The notes below the pieces were generated by a model. That model saw only the letters and a program-made list of their open reading frames with translations, did not search any database and was not told the DNA's origin. 64,000 nt of DNA from Sipunculus nudus (taxonomy: Eukaryota; Annelida; Sipuncula; Golfingiida; Sipunculidae): assembly GCA_026874595.1 (NCBI GenBank), contig CM049322.1, positions 51,363,386-51,427,385 on the forward strand. Reading direction: 5' to 3'. Shown here in pieces: positions 47,150 to 60,268 of this stretch (position 1 is the stretch's first letter; each line of letters starts with the position of its first letter). Position numbers and translations under genes: made by a program.

Positions 47150-47990
47150 CTAAACAAGTCTTATGTACCATTTTTTTTTTATTATTATAAAAACAGTACG
47201 CGACATACATAAATGCAACATATATAATACATTACATAGATACATGACGTAACAAATTACAAAACAATAACAAATGAATCCAGAACGTGTTCTTCATTAT
47301 GGAAATGAGATGGAAAAACAAGTTAATAATAGCAGAGTATAATATTACTATCTTAAAAATTTAAAATCTGCCAGGTCGCAGTTACATTTTTTTGTACATA
47401 TTTGTTAAAAGAAAAAAGAAAGTGATATTTACATAAAAATAAAAAAAATACTTTTAGGTCTTTAAGATGCAAACTAGATTGGGTCATTTATTTTTATGTA
47501 CCTCTTTTTACCTCTTTTGATTGCTATCATTTTTTCTATTATGAATTAATGAAACTAATGATTAGTAATGAATAATATGTTTTTTTTTATCATTAAAATT
47601 GCCCTGAAAACTACCATAGGTGACTGCATGGTGTTATTTGGAATAACATTGACATTGACATTCTATCCATCCATACAAGACTCTTCCATCATCTGTATCC
47701 GCAAGTTAATTTCCTGTTACTTATCAACTAACAAATTCCTTTTCTATTAATTTTTCTTTGTTATTAAAAACCAATAAAAAATTATTAATTTATTGTTTAC
47801 TGTTATGTTGTTTTTCAAAACAACTACTAGAAAAGTTGGGTTGGACACCTGATTCAACTGTGGCTGGGCATTAGCCGCCTGGCTGCCCCAGTGTATGCCT
47901 CGCCTGAAGCGTGCATAATTTGCTGAAAGGTCAACATAGAGGTGACTAGAGAGGGGCTGGGTAGAGCCTGGGTCTGACATGGTCTCATAA
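47150..47990. other. no gene seen
   Basis: AT-rich sequence unique to arm B. Confidence 0.5.
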
Positions 47991-48039
47991 AAACATTAAT
48001 AAAAGGTACAATTTTTGGCCAATTTCTTTCAGCTTTCTA

Positions 48040-49360
48040 AACTACAAAGATGAAATCCTTATGTGTGCATGATATGAAAATTATATCAACAGTGCTCTCA
48101 GGAAACAAACGTGCCATGGTCAAAATTGGGCAAAATTGAAGGTACTAATTTTATATTTATACTAATAACTCATAACATTTGAAAATTCAGAACTAATTTT
48201 GGGTATTCAATTGAATCTTGATTAAATAATGTTACATCCCTGACAAAAAAAATCTCTAGCTTCAGCAATACCCTTGTTAAGGGAGTAAATATATTTCTTG
48301 ATTTTTTAAAAAAGTTCATTATGTTTGGGCCCATATCTTAGACCAATTACGCAATACTGACATCATTTCTTGCATGTGCATAGCGAATGTACAGAAAATT
48401 ATGTATATTATATATGATCAGTGGTTTTGATATTAGGCAGTCTTAAAGAGTTACAATTGGTTTTAGTGGAAAATGAAGTTTTTCATTAATATCAAGGAAT
48501 TAGGTCCTGGTGACCAAATTCTTGGCATGGTAGGGGATTTCGGAAACATCTAACTGTATGCCAAATTTAAGGAACTTAGAGCTGAAGCTGGGGAGCTGAG
48601 CTCTAGCAAACTGCATAACACTGGCTTGATGTAAACAATAAGTGACATGGTGCTTGAAAACTTGAATAAAATCTACAGTTTTTGATCAACTGGTTTCAAA
48701 TTTTTGGTGTTAACAGTTGAAATGCCAACAAAAACATGCTTTGAAAATTAAATCCACAGCAATTACAGGAAAAAAACGTGCCATGGTCAAAGTTGGGCAA
48801 AATTTAAGGTACCAATTTTTTATTTTTGCTAATATTTTAAAAAAAATTAAAGATTTTAATCTAATTATGGGTAAACAATTTAATTTTGATAAATAAAAGT
48901 TATATTACTAGAAAAAAGTGCTTAGCTTTAACAAGTTTTGTGTTAAGTGATCAAATTTCTTTCCCGATTATTTACAAAATGCATTATGTTTAGGCCCATA
49001 ACTTTTCTAAATTATATAATACAGACCTAATTTATGGCATGGACACAGGAACTATATAGAGGATTATTTTAACGTAAATAGGAGGAAAAACAGACGAGTG
49101 GTTTTGATATTAGGCAGTCCTGAAGTGTGAAATAGCTTTTTTAATAAAAAAATGTTTTTCTTTAATTTCTCAAAGGAACGAAGTCGCAAAGACCTAGTTT
49201 TCGGCTTGGTACGAGATCTTTGGGACATCTAACATTATGCCAAATTTTGGATTTCTAGGTCTTACGGTTTCAAAACGTGCCACATCTACGGACAGACGGA
49301 CGGACGAACGACGGAAAATGGACCACGACTATAGCTCAGATGACTCATAGTCAGCTGAAC
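48040..49360 (-). repeat. ~666-bp direct duplication ending in GGACGGACGG
   Basis: 'aacgtgccatggtcaaa' occurs at 48107 and 48776, and the following ~600 bp align ('attatgtttgggcccata', 'gtggttttgatattaggcag'), giving a 666-bp tandem duplication. The end GACAGACGGACGGACGAACG, then 'gactatagctcagatgactc' and AGCTGAAC, matches in complement the start of the insertion at 25174. Confidence 0.7.
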
Positions 49361-50260
49361 TAAAAATGCAAAGACTATTGTTCTCCCAGAATTCTGTGGG
49401 TTATTTAGCAATCTTACCGTTGGGTTATTACCACAGTTTAGGGTCAGCTGGTCTTACAAAAGTCCCAAGCCCCAATATTCAAGCGAATGCATGTGCATGT
49501 GTAGAGTACTACAGCGTTCATACCGGTTTCAGATCTACTGATAATAAACAGGAGATGGATTATATATAAAGTTTAAGGTTCTAAACATTTGACCCAGGCC
49601 TTACCCCAACTAAATATCTTTGCTTAGAACAAGCTAAAAATAGCAAAGTAAAAAATTGTAAAGAATTTTTATTTAACCTTAACAGAATCATCATTACCAT
49701 ACTCTAAACTAGGTAAGTAAATAGGATAATATTTTTACTTGACAGAAGATATTCTACAGAATATTGATCACTATCCAACCCAAAAAATGTGAAATAAAGT
49801 TCAAGTATGATAAATTAAACTGAAAACTAATTTCTTCCTCAGAAGGAGTGTAATGCAACCTAATAAATACGTTATATAATATTTTAACATGTTAAAGTGA
49901 AATCTAACAAAATAACTGAGGAAAAGAGAAAATTTTTTTAAAACAGATCACTATCGATTAATGAACACTCTTGACTAGTACCAAACTATCAGAAAATCAC
50001 GTAAAACACTGGGAAATAATAGCTGACATTTCATTTGGTGGTAAACGGTAAGATGTAAAACGAGTCTAATTCTTAACCAAAGTTTGCTCATAAATAGAGG
50101 GTTTGTTATATTTTTTCATGTGCTTTAAATGAAACCATAAAATAGTTCGAGCTATATTATGTCATGCGGTTATATCCATTTGCTTTTACTGGCTTACTCC
50201 ATTTCTTTCTTTATATTTAGAAAATGAAAATGAACCAAGACATAGGTATGTATCATATCA
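49361..50260. other. no gene seen
   Basis: AT-rich sequence downstream of the zinc-finger gene. TTTATT at about 49668 (AATAAA on the minus strand) is a possible poly(A) signal, 620 bp after the stop codon. Confidence 0.4.
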
Positions 50261-50294
50261 AATGAGGTCACATATAACTACACTTCTTTAGGTT

Positions 50295-53200
50295 CTATAT
50301 GTTCCAGTCACCAAGTAGGGACTCTTCTTCCACGTTACCCTTCTCGTTCTCATTTTCTGACGACAGCTCCTCTACATGTTTCTGCTCATGCTTCTTTAGA
50401 CTTCTCTTGTGCTTGTACTCTTTACCACAATGACCACACTCATACATCTTCCTTGAGGAACGTGATTCATACATAAAGGACGGCGTTCTTTCGTTTTCAC
50501 TCTTAGAAAGTCCCTCTTCTTCTGCTTCTTTTTCATGTTGTTCTTTATGTTTTCTCAAACCCCTGACGGTCTTGTATTGCTTGTCACACTGTGAACATGA
50601 ATAAGAATTAGTTTTTGGACCAGACTTCCCGGACACTAAAACGCTTGGTTCCTCTTCTTCACTTGATGATTCTACAACATGCCTAGTTACGTGTTTGCGT
50701 AACCTTTCCTCACTAAAATACGCTTTCTCACAGTAAACACACCGGAATTTTTTAACTCGTTCCATCCCTTTGGATTTATTTTCAATATCTTGGCAACAAT
50801 TATTTTTTACATGATTCTGGTAACCTTGTTTTGAGCGAAACCCTTTGGAGCACTTTGGGCATTCATATATGTTTCCAACAATGCTATGTCGTTTCTCATG
50901 CGCACGGCATGCTGACCACGTTTTAAACGTCTGGGAACATACCTTACAGGAATGAGGCCTTTCCCCTGTATGAACACGCATGTGTTCCTTTAGGCTAGAT
51001 CCACTACTGAGCGGCTTATTGCACACATTGCACTTATATTTTCCCCCTCTCTTATGCACCGTTCTGACATGTCGTTTAAAAACACTAGTGTCATAAAACA
51101 CTTTCCCACAGTAAATGCACTGGTCGCTCTGCCCTGTGTGGAAATTCATATGTTGCTTCAGCATGTAACGTTCGATGAATGCTTTCCCGCATTCTGCGCA
51201 TTTAAACTGTTTTTCTGAATGCCTGCGGACATGTGCTTTCAAAGCACCATAGGTTCTGAAATGTCGATCACAGTGGGAACACGGATGCGGTCTCTCACCA
51301 GTGTGTGTCAACATATGTTGCCTTAAGCTTCTTTTAGTTGTCACCCGTTTGCCACATTCCTTACAAGTAACAAACGTCTTTTCTTTTGGTTTAGATTGTT
51401 CCTTTTTGTGAACACTTCTAATATGAGAGTACACGACAGACCTGCTTGCATAACACTTGCCACATGCACCGCACTGGTATGGCTTCTCGCCTGTGTGAAG
51501 CCTCATGTGTTGTACCAGACTTCGTTTACTACTCAGCTCTTTATGACACACTGTGCATGCAACTGTAGGCTGACGCCCTTTAGCGATCTTCTCTTCTTCT
51601 GTTGCATGAACGCATTTTTTATGACGTAATATATTGCTGTTTGTTTTAGCCCTCTTGCCACATATATCACAGGCGTATGGGTATTCCCCTGTATGAATTC
51701 TCATGTGCTGCCTCAAACTGTGTTTTGACATGACTTTTTTCCCACAAACGTTACATTTGAATGTTTTTCTCTTTTTAACCACAGTGACAAATTTCTCTGT
51801 TGGATGCACAGTTTTTGCATGAAAGTGGACTGCGGAAATAGTGCGAAACTCTTCCTTGCACAGCTCACAAACTATAAAATTGTTTTTATAATGTTTCTTA
51901 TAGTGAACTTGTAATTTTTCCTTAGTCTCCTCCTCCTTGCCACAAAATTCACACACATGCCCTAACTGAACTTGTATAACATTCACCAGCTCATCTGGAT
52001 GTTGAATTTGGGAATGCTGGTTCACCAAGTCAATACTCATGAAACCCTCTTTACAAATACCACAAATACACTTGTGTCCTAGCACCTCGGCCTCTGCTAA
52101 TTTAGCCATTAATGCTGCATCTACATACGCTTCAGGGGCTAATTGTGATGTTAGTTCCTGAGATAATTCCTCTGTTACCTGAGAGGGTTTATCCTGTTCT
52201 GATTCAACACGTAGTTTCACACGAGTTTTCGATTTCCTTCTCTGCTTAATATTAAAATGTGTTCCGACTAGAAAGTGGACATTTCTAACATGTTCAAAAC
52301 ATTTAGCACTTGATGGGAACGTTTTTCTGCAAAGCCCGCAATGTACTTTGGTGGCCGATGTCATTTTATATGCACTTTTCTGGCGGGGAAACTTGGTCAC
52401 TCTAGCGACAGGTTTCTTTTTTGACTGATGACTATACGAATGATCTGCTGACCCAAATTGAATCTTTTTATTATGTTCCTCAGACCCAAATTCTGATGTG
52501 TCCATGAAATTGTCACTTTCTGAACATGACAATCTTTTATCGTCTTCTTCACCTTTCACTTCCTCGTATACCTTTATCTCCATATCCGTTACCGTAGATT
52601 TTCCGACCATATCCACATCTGTAGATTCTTCGAATATATCCATAACAGTAGATACTTCGACGTGTCTCTCACCTTTTATAACACTGTCTGAATCAGTTAT
52701 ACCTGTGAGAGCTGCCAAATGTGTTGCACTCTGTCGCTCATTCTGGCTTTTGCACACATCAGGGGGATTTTCATTATGTATTTTATCGTATACCTGAACT
52801 GGCATTTGGCATTTAAGTTCAGTTATTCCTATATTTTCTGTGTTATCGACATCTCGAGCAGATTTTTTACCTAAATTCCTCACAGTTTCATTTTTGCAAA
52901 CACCAGAACGTTCTAAATACCTAGTAAATCCTGCCGAATCTTGCACTGAACTCCCCAATTCTACTTTCTCCGGTTCATTTGAAGTAAAACAGGGAGAGCT
53001 TCTGTTTTGCTCTGTGTTTTCAAATACTCCTTCCCCAGAATGTTCCCCCGTTTCTGCCTTAAGCGATTCCTTTGTTGCCACCCTGTCTTCAAACATAGCT
53101 ACTGTGACAGGAATACAATTGTTGGGTATGGGGCCTTCCTCCGTGTAACTCATGTCTTCAGGCAAACTTTGTTCAGAGCTAGGTCCATATTCCCTTTCTG

Positions 53201-54536
53201 GTTCAGTGTTGCACTCTGGTCTACTAGGAATACTACTGTTTGACACCACACATTTCTCCGCACGTCCTTTATCTTTGAGCAAAACTTCTTCTGACCTGCC
53301 CCCAGGTTCCTTAATTAGTTGATTTGCACACTGTGTGATAGTAGGTATACTATTGTCTGACACGAAACAATCCTCCGTATCACTCATGTCTGTTGGCAAA
53401 TCATGATCTAAGCTGCCCCAAGGTTCCCTCTGTGTTTGATATTGGCACTCTGTTATATCAGGAATACTAGTGTCTGACACGTCACATTCCTCCATATCAT
53501 TCATGGGAAAACCTTTTTCTGAGCTGCCCCTGGGTTCACTGTCTGGTTCACTTTTGCACTCTGGTATATCAAGAATACTACTGTCTGACAAGAAACATTT
53601 CTCCTTGGGCCGTATGTCTTTGAGCAAAATTCTCAGCTTAAATCTTCCAACAGATTCTCCATCTGGTTGATTTATGGACTCTGGTTTACCAGGATTACTG
53701 GTGTTTAACACGACACATTTCTCCGTGTTTCCAAGGTCTTTGCGCAAAACGACCTGTGAGTTTCCACCAGATTCTGTCCCCGGTCTATGGTCGCGCTCTG
53801 ACGTATTTGTCATTCCCTCCGTTACAGGGCCTGCTGGTCTATAACTGTTCTGATCAGGTTCAGGTGCTTTATCGACTCTCACGTAAAATTTTGTGACTTC
53901 GTTTGATTTTAGCAGGTTGCTGAATGACTGCATAGTTGCCCCTTTCAATTCTTGTTTTGCAGATACATTTCCATTAAAAATTTTCCTATCTCGACAAGTA
54001 TTTGGGATGCTCAGTCGCACTAATGGTTTACCCTTCTTGCAGGTCGTCACTATCGGGGTCGAGCTGACAGCTCCTGTTATAAAAGTTTTTACTCCAACGA
54101 CAGAATCATTTTGACTCTTTAACACTTGCGACCTGTAACTGTCATAATCATCAACGGACACAACACCAGCATTATTATCATCATCTTCATCAGAGAATTG
54201 TGGACTCTCCCTCTGTCTGACACCATTATATGGCACCGATGGTTGGTGTCTGGATTGAGGAACATCTTGTGTGGCTTGTTTAGTTATCTTATCAATCATC
54301 GTTTGAGGAACAGCGACCCCAGGTGGAACAAACATTGCACCACAATTACTGCAAAGGTACGTCAAAGTCTCTGACATAAAACGATTAAAATCAGAAAAAT
54401 ATTCAAAACAATACTTGCAAATGTCTTTTACACACGCCGTGCCAATCAATGTTTTCTCTGCAGACAAGACTCCTCCCCTGTGCCCCATCCCCGTGTCCGT
54501 TGATGCGGAGTCCGTGTTTGTCACTTTTGAGTCCAT
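50295..54536 (-). CDS. multi-C2H2 zinc-finger protein, intact copy B
   Basis: An uninterrupted frame of about 1413 codons from ATG 54536 ([10 protein letters not shown]) to the stop at 50295. The open stretch reaches 54563, but its first codon there is TTG, so I take the ATG. Order of parts: a Cys motif at residues 35-65 (C40-x2-C43 and C62-x2-C65, a possible zinc-binding fold shared with copy A); about six units of a ~38-residue acidic repeat around residues 270-470 (unit pattern C-V-x-S-D-x-S-I-P, then E-C, G-S-S-E, L-L-K-D); an acidic linker to about 700; then 18 C2H2 fingers from about 730 to 1392. Only fingers 5, 7, 9 and 13 end in TGE-x-P-type linkers, and finger 15 replaces its last His by Cys. 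Fingers 1-4 are separated by long spacers. The role is most likely sequence-specific DNA binding in the nucleus; target and partner are unknown. No KRAB, BTB or SCAN domain is seen. Confidence 0.9.
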   Translation of the reverse strand: MDSKVTNTDSASTDTGMGHRGGVLSAEKTLIGTACVKDICKYCFEYFSDFNRFMSETLTYLCSNCGAMFVPPGVAVPQTMIDKITKQATQDVPQSRHQPSVPYNGVRQRESPQFSDEDDDNNAGVVSVDDYDSYRSQVLKSQNDSVVGVKTFITGAVSSTPIVTTCKKGKPLVRLSIPNTCRDRKIFNGNVSAKQELKGATMQSFSNLLKSNEVTKFYVRVDKAPEPDQNSYRPAGPVTEGMTNTSERDHRPGTESGGNSQVVLRKDLGNTEKCVVLNTSNPGKPESINQPDGESVGRFKLRILLKDIRPKEKCFLSDSSILDIPECKSEPDSEPRGSSEKGFPMNDMEECDVSDTSIPDITECQYQTQREPWGSLDHDLPTDMSDTEDCFVSDNSIPTITQCANQLIKEPGGRSEEVLLKDKGRAEKCVVSNSSIPSRPECNTEPEREYGPSSEQSLPEDMSYTEEGPIPNNCIPVTVAMFEDRVATKESLKAETGEHSGEGVFENTEQNRSSPCFTSNEPEKVELGSSVQDSAGFTRYLERSGVCKNETVRNLGKKSARDVDNTENIGITELKCQMPVQVYDKIHNENPPDVCKSQNERQSATHLAALTGITDSDSVIKGERHVEVSTVMDIFEESTDVDMVGKSTVTDMEIKVYEEVKGEEDDKRLSCSESDNFMDTSEFGSEEHNKKIQFGSADHSYSHQSKKKPVARVTKFPRQKSAYKMTSATKVHCGLCRKTFPSSAKCFEHVRNVHFLVGTHFNIKQRRKSKTRVKLRVESEQDKPSQVTEELSQELTSQLAPEAYVDAALMAKLAEAEVLGHKCICGICKEGFMSIDLVNQHSQIQHPDELVNVIQVQLGHVCEFCGKEEETKEKLQVHYKKHYKNNFIVCELCKEEFRTISAVHFHAKTVHPTEKFVTVVKKRKTFKCNVCGKKVMSKHSLRQHMRIHTGEYPYACDICGKRAKTNSNILRHKKCVHATEEEKIAKGRQPTVACTVCHKELSSKRSLVQHMRLHTGEKPYQCGACGKCYASRSVVYSHIRSVHKKEQSKPKEKTFVTCKECGKRVTTKRSLRQHMLTHTGERPHPCSHCDRHFRTYGALKAHVRRHSEKQFKCAECGKAFIERYMLKQHMNFHTGQSDQCIYCGKVFYDTSVFKRHVRTVHKRGGKYKCNVCNKPLSSGSSLKEHMRVHTGERPHSCKVCSQTFKTWSACRAHEKRHSIVGNIYECPKCSKGFRSKQGYQNHVKNNCCQDIENKSKGMERVKKFRCVYCEKAYFSEERLRKHVTRHVVESSSEEEEPSVLVSGKSGPKTNSYSCSQCDKQYKTVRGLRKHKEQHEKEAEEEGLSKSENERTPSFMYESRSSRKMYECGHCGKEYKHKRSLKKHEQKHVEELSSENENEKGNVEEESLLGDWNI

Positions 54537-54690
54537 GTTTGTCACTTTTTTTAACCAATTCAATTATAAATGGAACACTTCTAAATCCCTTCTGCTTTGA
54601 TATGTTTTGCCCGTTTCTTCACTTATGCTCACTTAAGTTTTACCTCTGACCAATTCTCCTCCTGCTTCCATTTCTGAAAAAAAAGAAAGC
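54537..54690 (-). other. splice acceptor and 5' leader of the intact gene
   Basis: The minus strand has a T-rich tract ending in CAG (complement of 54674-54676), so the coding exon begins at 54673. Before the main ATG the leader contains a short upstream frame (54671-54633, 12 codons then TAA). In copy A its ATG has become ATAG. At least one upstream exon must exist; I could not find it. Confidence 0.65.
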
Positions 54691-55145
54691 ATTTAGTATT
54701 TTAGTAGCTAGGAAAATATAATACACGTTTTCATATGCCTGCCAGAATAATACAATGTATGAAAACACAAATAATTAGCGATTCTATCAAAATTTTTTAA
54801 CCCACTGAGAAAATAGGAATTTTTTTAAAAGAAACAGAGCCAGTTGCAGATTATATGTGTAATCCAGCTGCAGAAACGCATATGAAACACTATTAGTAAG
54901 ATAGAATGATCCTTTAGTTTATTGAAACACGAAATGTTTTGGTCAAAACGAAACAATATTTGAGTGACCTATCATGCTCCAGTAAGGTTTCTGTATGCTA
55001 TGATGAAGTCATCTAAAACAGATGTGTCACATTTTGGCCGAGAGTGAAACTAGCAAGCATGCAGTCTTAATCTCTACAACTAAATATCTGCCCATGGTTC
55101 TTAAACATATATTAATAGTTAACTGTATCCACATTTCTTTGTTTA

Positions 55146-55755
55146 AAACAGCTTTTGTCTTTTGATGTTATTTTAATTAACCTTCCGTATAAATATAATA
55201 TGAATAGGCTCATGAGCCTTGCAACCTCCAGACACATGTAAAGGTACATTATCATTTGCAGTTATGTGTAATATCTCACTCTATTGGTTCAAAAGATTCT
55301 CAGTTAAACCATGTCAGCACAAGGGATTAACTACCTCAAACACACCTTTTTATATTTTGTTATGGTTTTGCAGCAGAGTAAACACAGCCACATGTTTTGT
55401 TTACCATGACAGGACTGATACAACAGGTTGCATCAAGATTCTGCATGTATGACAACTACCAAATAAAGAGAAGCATAAAAGAAAACCACAGAAACTGCAC
55501 TGACAAAAGGATTTCTAAGGTGGCTATCTAGTAGACATAATGGACGTCTGGCAAGTCTGACATCTGATATCACACATCCTCCAATTAGAGACCAAAATTG
55601 TGTCAATTGCTCCAAAGAATGTTACAGAACTGATGAAGAAAATTGTTTTTTTTTTTATTTACATTTTGTGGGAGATGATGCTCACCTAACTAAATCATGT
55701 CTTATATTCAACGAAACTGACTGCCTAACACTTGATATGTTAGTTCTTCAACTTT

Positions 55756-55756
<1 letters not shown>
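55146..55756. other. no certain gene
   Basis: Upstream side of the intact zinc-finger gene. No first exon or promoter could be recognised. Confidence 0.4.
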
Positions 55757-55814
<58 letters not shown>

Positions 55815-55815
55815 C

Positions 55816-55870
<55 letters not shown>
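55757..55870. repeat. (TA)n microsatellite
   Basis: Long TA tract with two small interruptions. Confidence 0.95.
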
Positions 55871-56570
55871 CTTGAAAATGGACAGACACACTAGCTCCCG
55901 CACTTTGGCAGCTTTCACAGTTATATTAGGCAAATACAAATTCTGAGAAAAACAAAGGTTAACAAACTTCTTATATTTCAGTCCATTATAGTAAATGGAA
56001 ACCATTAAGCATGTTTCTAGAATAATTCATAACTTCATACACATTTCATATATTTTCTTTATTTTTTCTAATTAGGTTAACTGTCCATTGAGCAGTGATT
56101 TATATTTTATTACCCTCTTGATCAACAACACATGTATATAAAATGTTTTGTACATGTTTATTAGGTAAATGTATGATGTCTTCATTTCTTTTTCTCTGTC
56201 CTGTATATGTAATAGTTATTTATATATTATCTGTTGTATGATTGTATGTAATAAGTTTTCTTTTCATTTGAAAAACAACTTTAGCTTAGTAGCATGGTTT
56301 GGCTATACATATTATGTATTTAACATTTTTAAGCAAAGGTTACAGTAAATTAAAATAATAAACTCATGAAAGGTTACTGACTTACTATTAAGTGAATAAT
56401 GTTGTCAATGGTATATACAAACCATCACCCCAGTAATTACTCTGTCGCAAATATAACCAGATAATGGCCTGGTGGGTTATCTATTAATCTATTTATACAG
56501 CTGTTCATCTAATTAGACAGTATGGTGTGGCTGGCTGTGCAGTGATGCATAGAAGTAGGCATATACATCA
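55871..56570. other. no gene seen
   Basis: AT-rich non-coding sequence. Confidence 0.5.
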
Positions 56571-56577
56571 CATATAG

Positions 56578-56626
56578 TGGTCTGGTTGGCAGTACTACCA
56601 ACCAGACCACATTGCCAACCAGACCA
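56578..56626. repeat. hairpin TGGTCTGGTTGG/CCAACCAGACCA plus third copy
   Basis: A perfect 12-bp stem (56578-56589 with 56598-56609) around an 8-nt loop, followed by another CCAACCAGACCA at 56615-56626. Confidence 0.9.
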
Positions 56627-56629
56627 GTA

Positions 56630-56880
56630 GTGTTTTAGACCCTTTTGAGACCAGATCCTCATCGGGGTTTTGGTCCCCAATTAGGATTTGGTCTGGACCA
56701 ATGGGGTATTGGTCCAGCCCAGATTAGGATCAAGATTTGGTCTGGATCAATTCCCGATTGGTCTGGTCGCTGACAAGGGCTGGACAAGGGCTGGGCCAGA
56801 TCCCAATCGGGGTTAAGGCAGGAACAAATCCAGTTTGGGATCTGGTTTGGACCAATTGCCGATTCGTCCAGTCAGTTTTG
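56630..56880 (+). repeat. degenerate minisatellite of GATTTGGTCTGGACCAATT type
   Basis: About five imperfect units of 45-65 bp share GGTCTGGACCAAT or close variants, with CCCAATCGGGGTT-type spacers. GGTCTGGACC is itself nearly palindromic. The frames here are by-products. Confidence 0.65.
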
Positions 56881-57347
56881 ACCCATCTTGGAAATAAAGA
56901 CAATGTTTCTATACCTGGGCCCATTATTTTATATAATTTAACGGGATATAAAATTATACAACTTAAAATTAAGCAGGACAGACTCTCCATGTAGTTGAAA
57001 TTTGCGTGCACGTGCATGAACGTATGCGTGGACGCGTTTTAGTAACACTTGTCAGGCCGGACCGATTGGAGATCAGTAGTAAGAATGCGTGAGAAAGAAA
57101 AATATCCCAGATTAAGATCATTCATACTAAATAACACTGCCGTGCATACACTGTCATTCTATATTGACGGCGGACACATACATATACATACCTAAATATA
57201 ACTCGATCGCGATAACAGACCAAAGTGAGGATGGCTTCCAATATTAGATCCGCTCTGCGCACATTGAGTAACAGAGGCTGAATTTAGGTTGTAAAGTAAG
57301 GACGTCTCCTGACAGGTGTCGGATGTAAATGAGGTATTGCGAAGTTC

Positions 57348-58998
<1,651 letters not shown>

Positions 58999-59001
58999 CT
59001 C

Positions 59002-59069
<68 letters not shown>

Positions 59070-59070
59070 A
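58999..59070. repeat. TA/CA compound microsatellite
   Basis: A TA tract passes into CA just upstream of the orphan exon's polypyrimidine tract. Confidence 0.95.
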
Positions 59071-59085
59071 AATGTTTTCCTTTAG

Positions 59086-59270
59086 GTGCAGTCAGAGAAA
59101 ATCCACTTGCTGAAAGGGTCAGCAAAGAGGATGTCAAGAAAATGATCCAAAGCTGGCTGAGTTTTCCTGGGGACAGATACGAAGGGAATAAGAAGAGGCA
59201 CAAGTTGAAGTGTGCGAGGGAAGCACAGTTAACAGCAGAGACTATGTTTCTACGGACGATTCAGAATTAA
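59086..59270 (+). CDS. orphan terminal exon, unidentified protein
   Basis: An acceptor (gttttcctttag, AG at 59084-59085) opens a 60-codon frame that ends at TAA 59268-59270. GT at 59086-59087 completes a split codon. The peptide begins AVRENPLAERVSKEDVKKMI, contains QSWLSFPGDRYEG and a basic NKKRHKLKC stretch, and ends FLRTIQN. It has balanced, low-repeat composition quite unlike the AT-driven frames around it, and no ATG is needed because it is an internal start. ATTAAA at about 59317 could serve as poly(A) signal. I do not recognise the family. It may be the last exon of a host gene whose earlier exons lie within 57-59 kb or left of it, or a transposase remnant. Confidence 0.5.
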
Positions 59271-59589
59271 TAATTATTGTCGGCTGTAGAGCGTTAGAAT
59301 ATACTGTCCTATTATTATTAAACAGTTTTTGAACTTATTTTTGTGTCAGTTTTATTTTTAAGATAAGGGTAATTGCTCTGAGAATGCTGTTAATATTTTG
59401 TATAAATACAGATGTCTTCCAGTGTGATTTCACTAAAAAAAAAAAAGTAAAATAATTTTAATCCATTTGACAAACCTTTACTACACATAACCGTACATCT
59501 AACATAGGACTTTACTTACAGTATACACTATTTGAACCAATAATTAATCAATTAAGAATAACTCGCATTTTTTGAACATTTGAACCAGA

Positions 59590-59900
59590 TTTTATTCCTA
59601 AATGTTCATGTTGATGAAAAACCTCAGTGATATTGCATCCTCTACATTGGTCCTACATTGGCACGATGTAAAATACATCATTGATCCAACAGATATCCAA
59701 CCTAGTGTCAGGGAGCAAATTGATGCAACATATATCCTGCATTGGCCCTACATTTGCCCAACATTTCATACAACATTGCTCCAACATCTGTCCAACGTAG
59801 TTCCAATGAGCAAATTGAGTTGGTCCAACATTGGATACCAACGTTGGAACAACGTTGTTATCCAATGTTGGTCCAATGTATCTCCAACCTATGATGCTGG
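59590..59900 (+). repeat. CCAACATTGG-type minisatellite
   Basis: Dense imperfect repeats of CCAACATTGG, ATTGGTCC and related decamers, many of them palindromic (for example CCAACGTTGG near 59838). Frames across it in both directions are by-products. Confidence 0.7.
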
Positions 59901-59937
59901 CTGGGAAGTGTATATCAGTACCACGATGTAGCCTCTT

Positions 59938-59962
59938 CCACAGGCTCCGACAGAGCCTGTGG
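59938..59962. repeat. perfect 10-bp hairpin
   Basis: CCACAGGCTC (59938-59947) pairs with GAGCCTGTGG (59953-59962) around a CGACA loop. It is followed by the CpG- and CCAAT-bearing stretch below. Confidence 0.85.
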
Positions 59963-59969
59963 ATAGGGA

Positions 59970-60268
59970 ATGAAAGGCATTCGCTGATTGGCCAGATTTA
60001 CGGAATTTTCTCATTGGGCAATCCCGGGAAAGCCCTTGCTGGCTCTGTCAATAAACACGCGCACATGGTGCTGGCTGTCAGCTGACGAGTACTTCACAGG
60101 GATCTTTTAACCATCGGGGTCCATATTGTAAAGACAACCGCTAATTATTACGGAAGCAAAATGTCATCTATATTGGAAAAGGACACGAAGTGGGATATGC
60201 ATATATGTCAAACCTTAGGCTAAACAGAATGTCGGTGTGCTCCTAAGGCTTCAAGGCTTGTCGTCAGG
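59970..60268 (+). promoter_or_regulatory. candidate promoter and first exon
   Basis: GATTGGCC (59977-59984) and CATTGGG are inverted CCAAT boxes in a locally GC/CpG-richer stretch that includes CACGCGCACA. An ATG at about 60161 opens only 20 codons. GTCAGG|GTAAGTC at 60268/60269 is a strong 5' splice donor. This fits a first exon of a plus-strand gene that continues beyond the window, but no second exon is seen. Confidence 0.35.

Larger units (their letters stand above)
46965..55145 (-). repeat. inverted duplication, arm B (interrupted)
   Basis: Matches arm A in reverse complement at 46965-47120 ('gaaacccagctaaaacaagcgg' in complement near 47050), 50260-54690 (zinc-finger exon and acceptor) and 54690-55145. 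The stretch of about 47150-50250 does not match arm A and includes the repeat at 47990-49360. Arm B is uninterrupted where arm A carries the hAT-like element. Confidence 0.85.

Noticed and set aside
54537-54563. Extending the intact zinc-finger protein upstream of ATG 54536
   Set aside because: The extra nine codons begin with TTG, which is not a usual start in animals, and a splice acceptor and upstream short frame lie just before.
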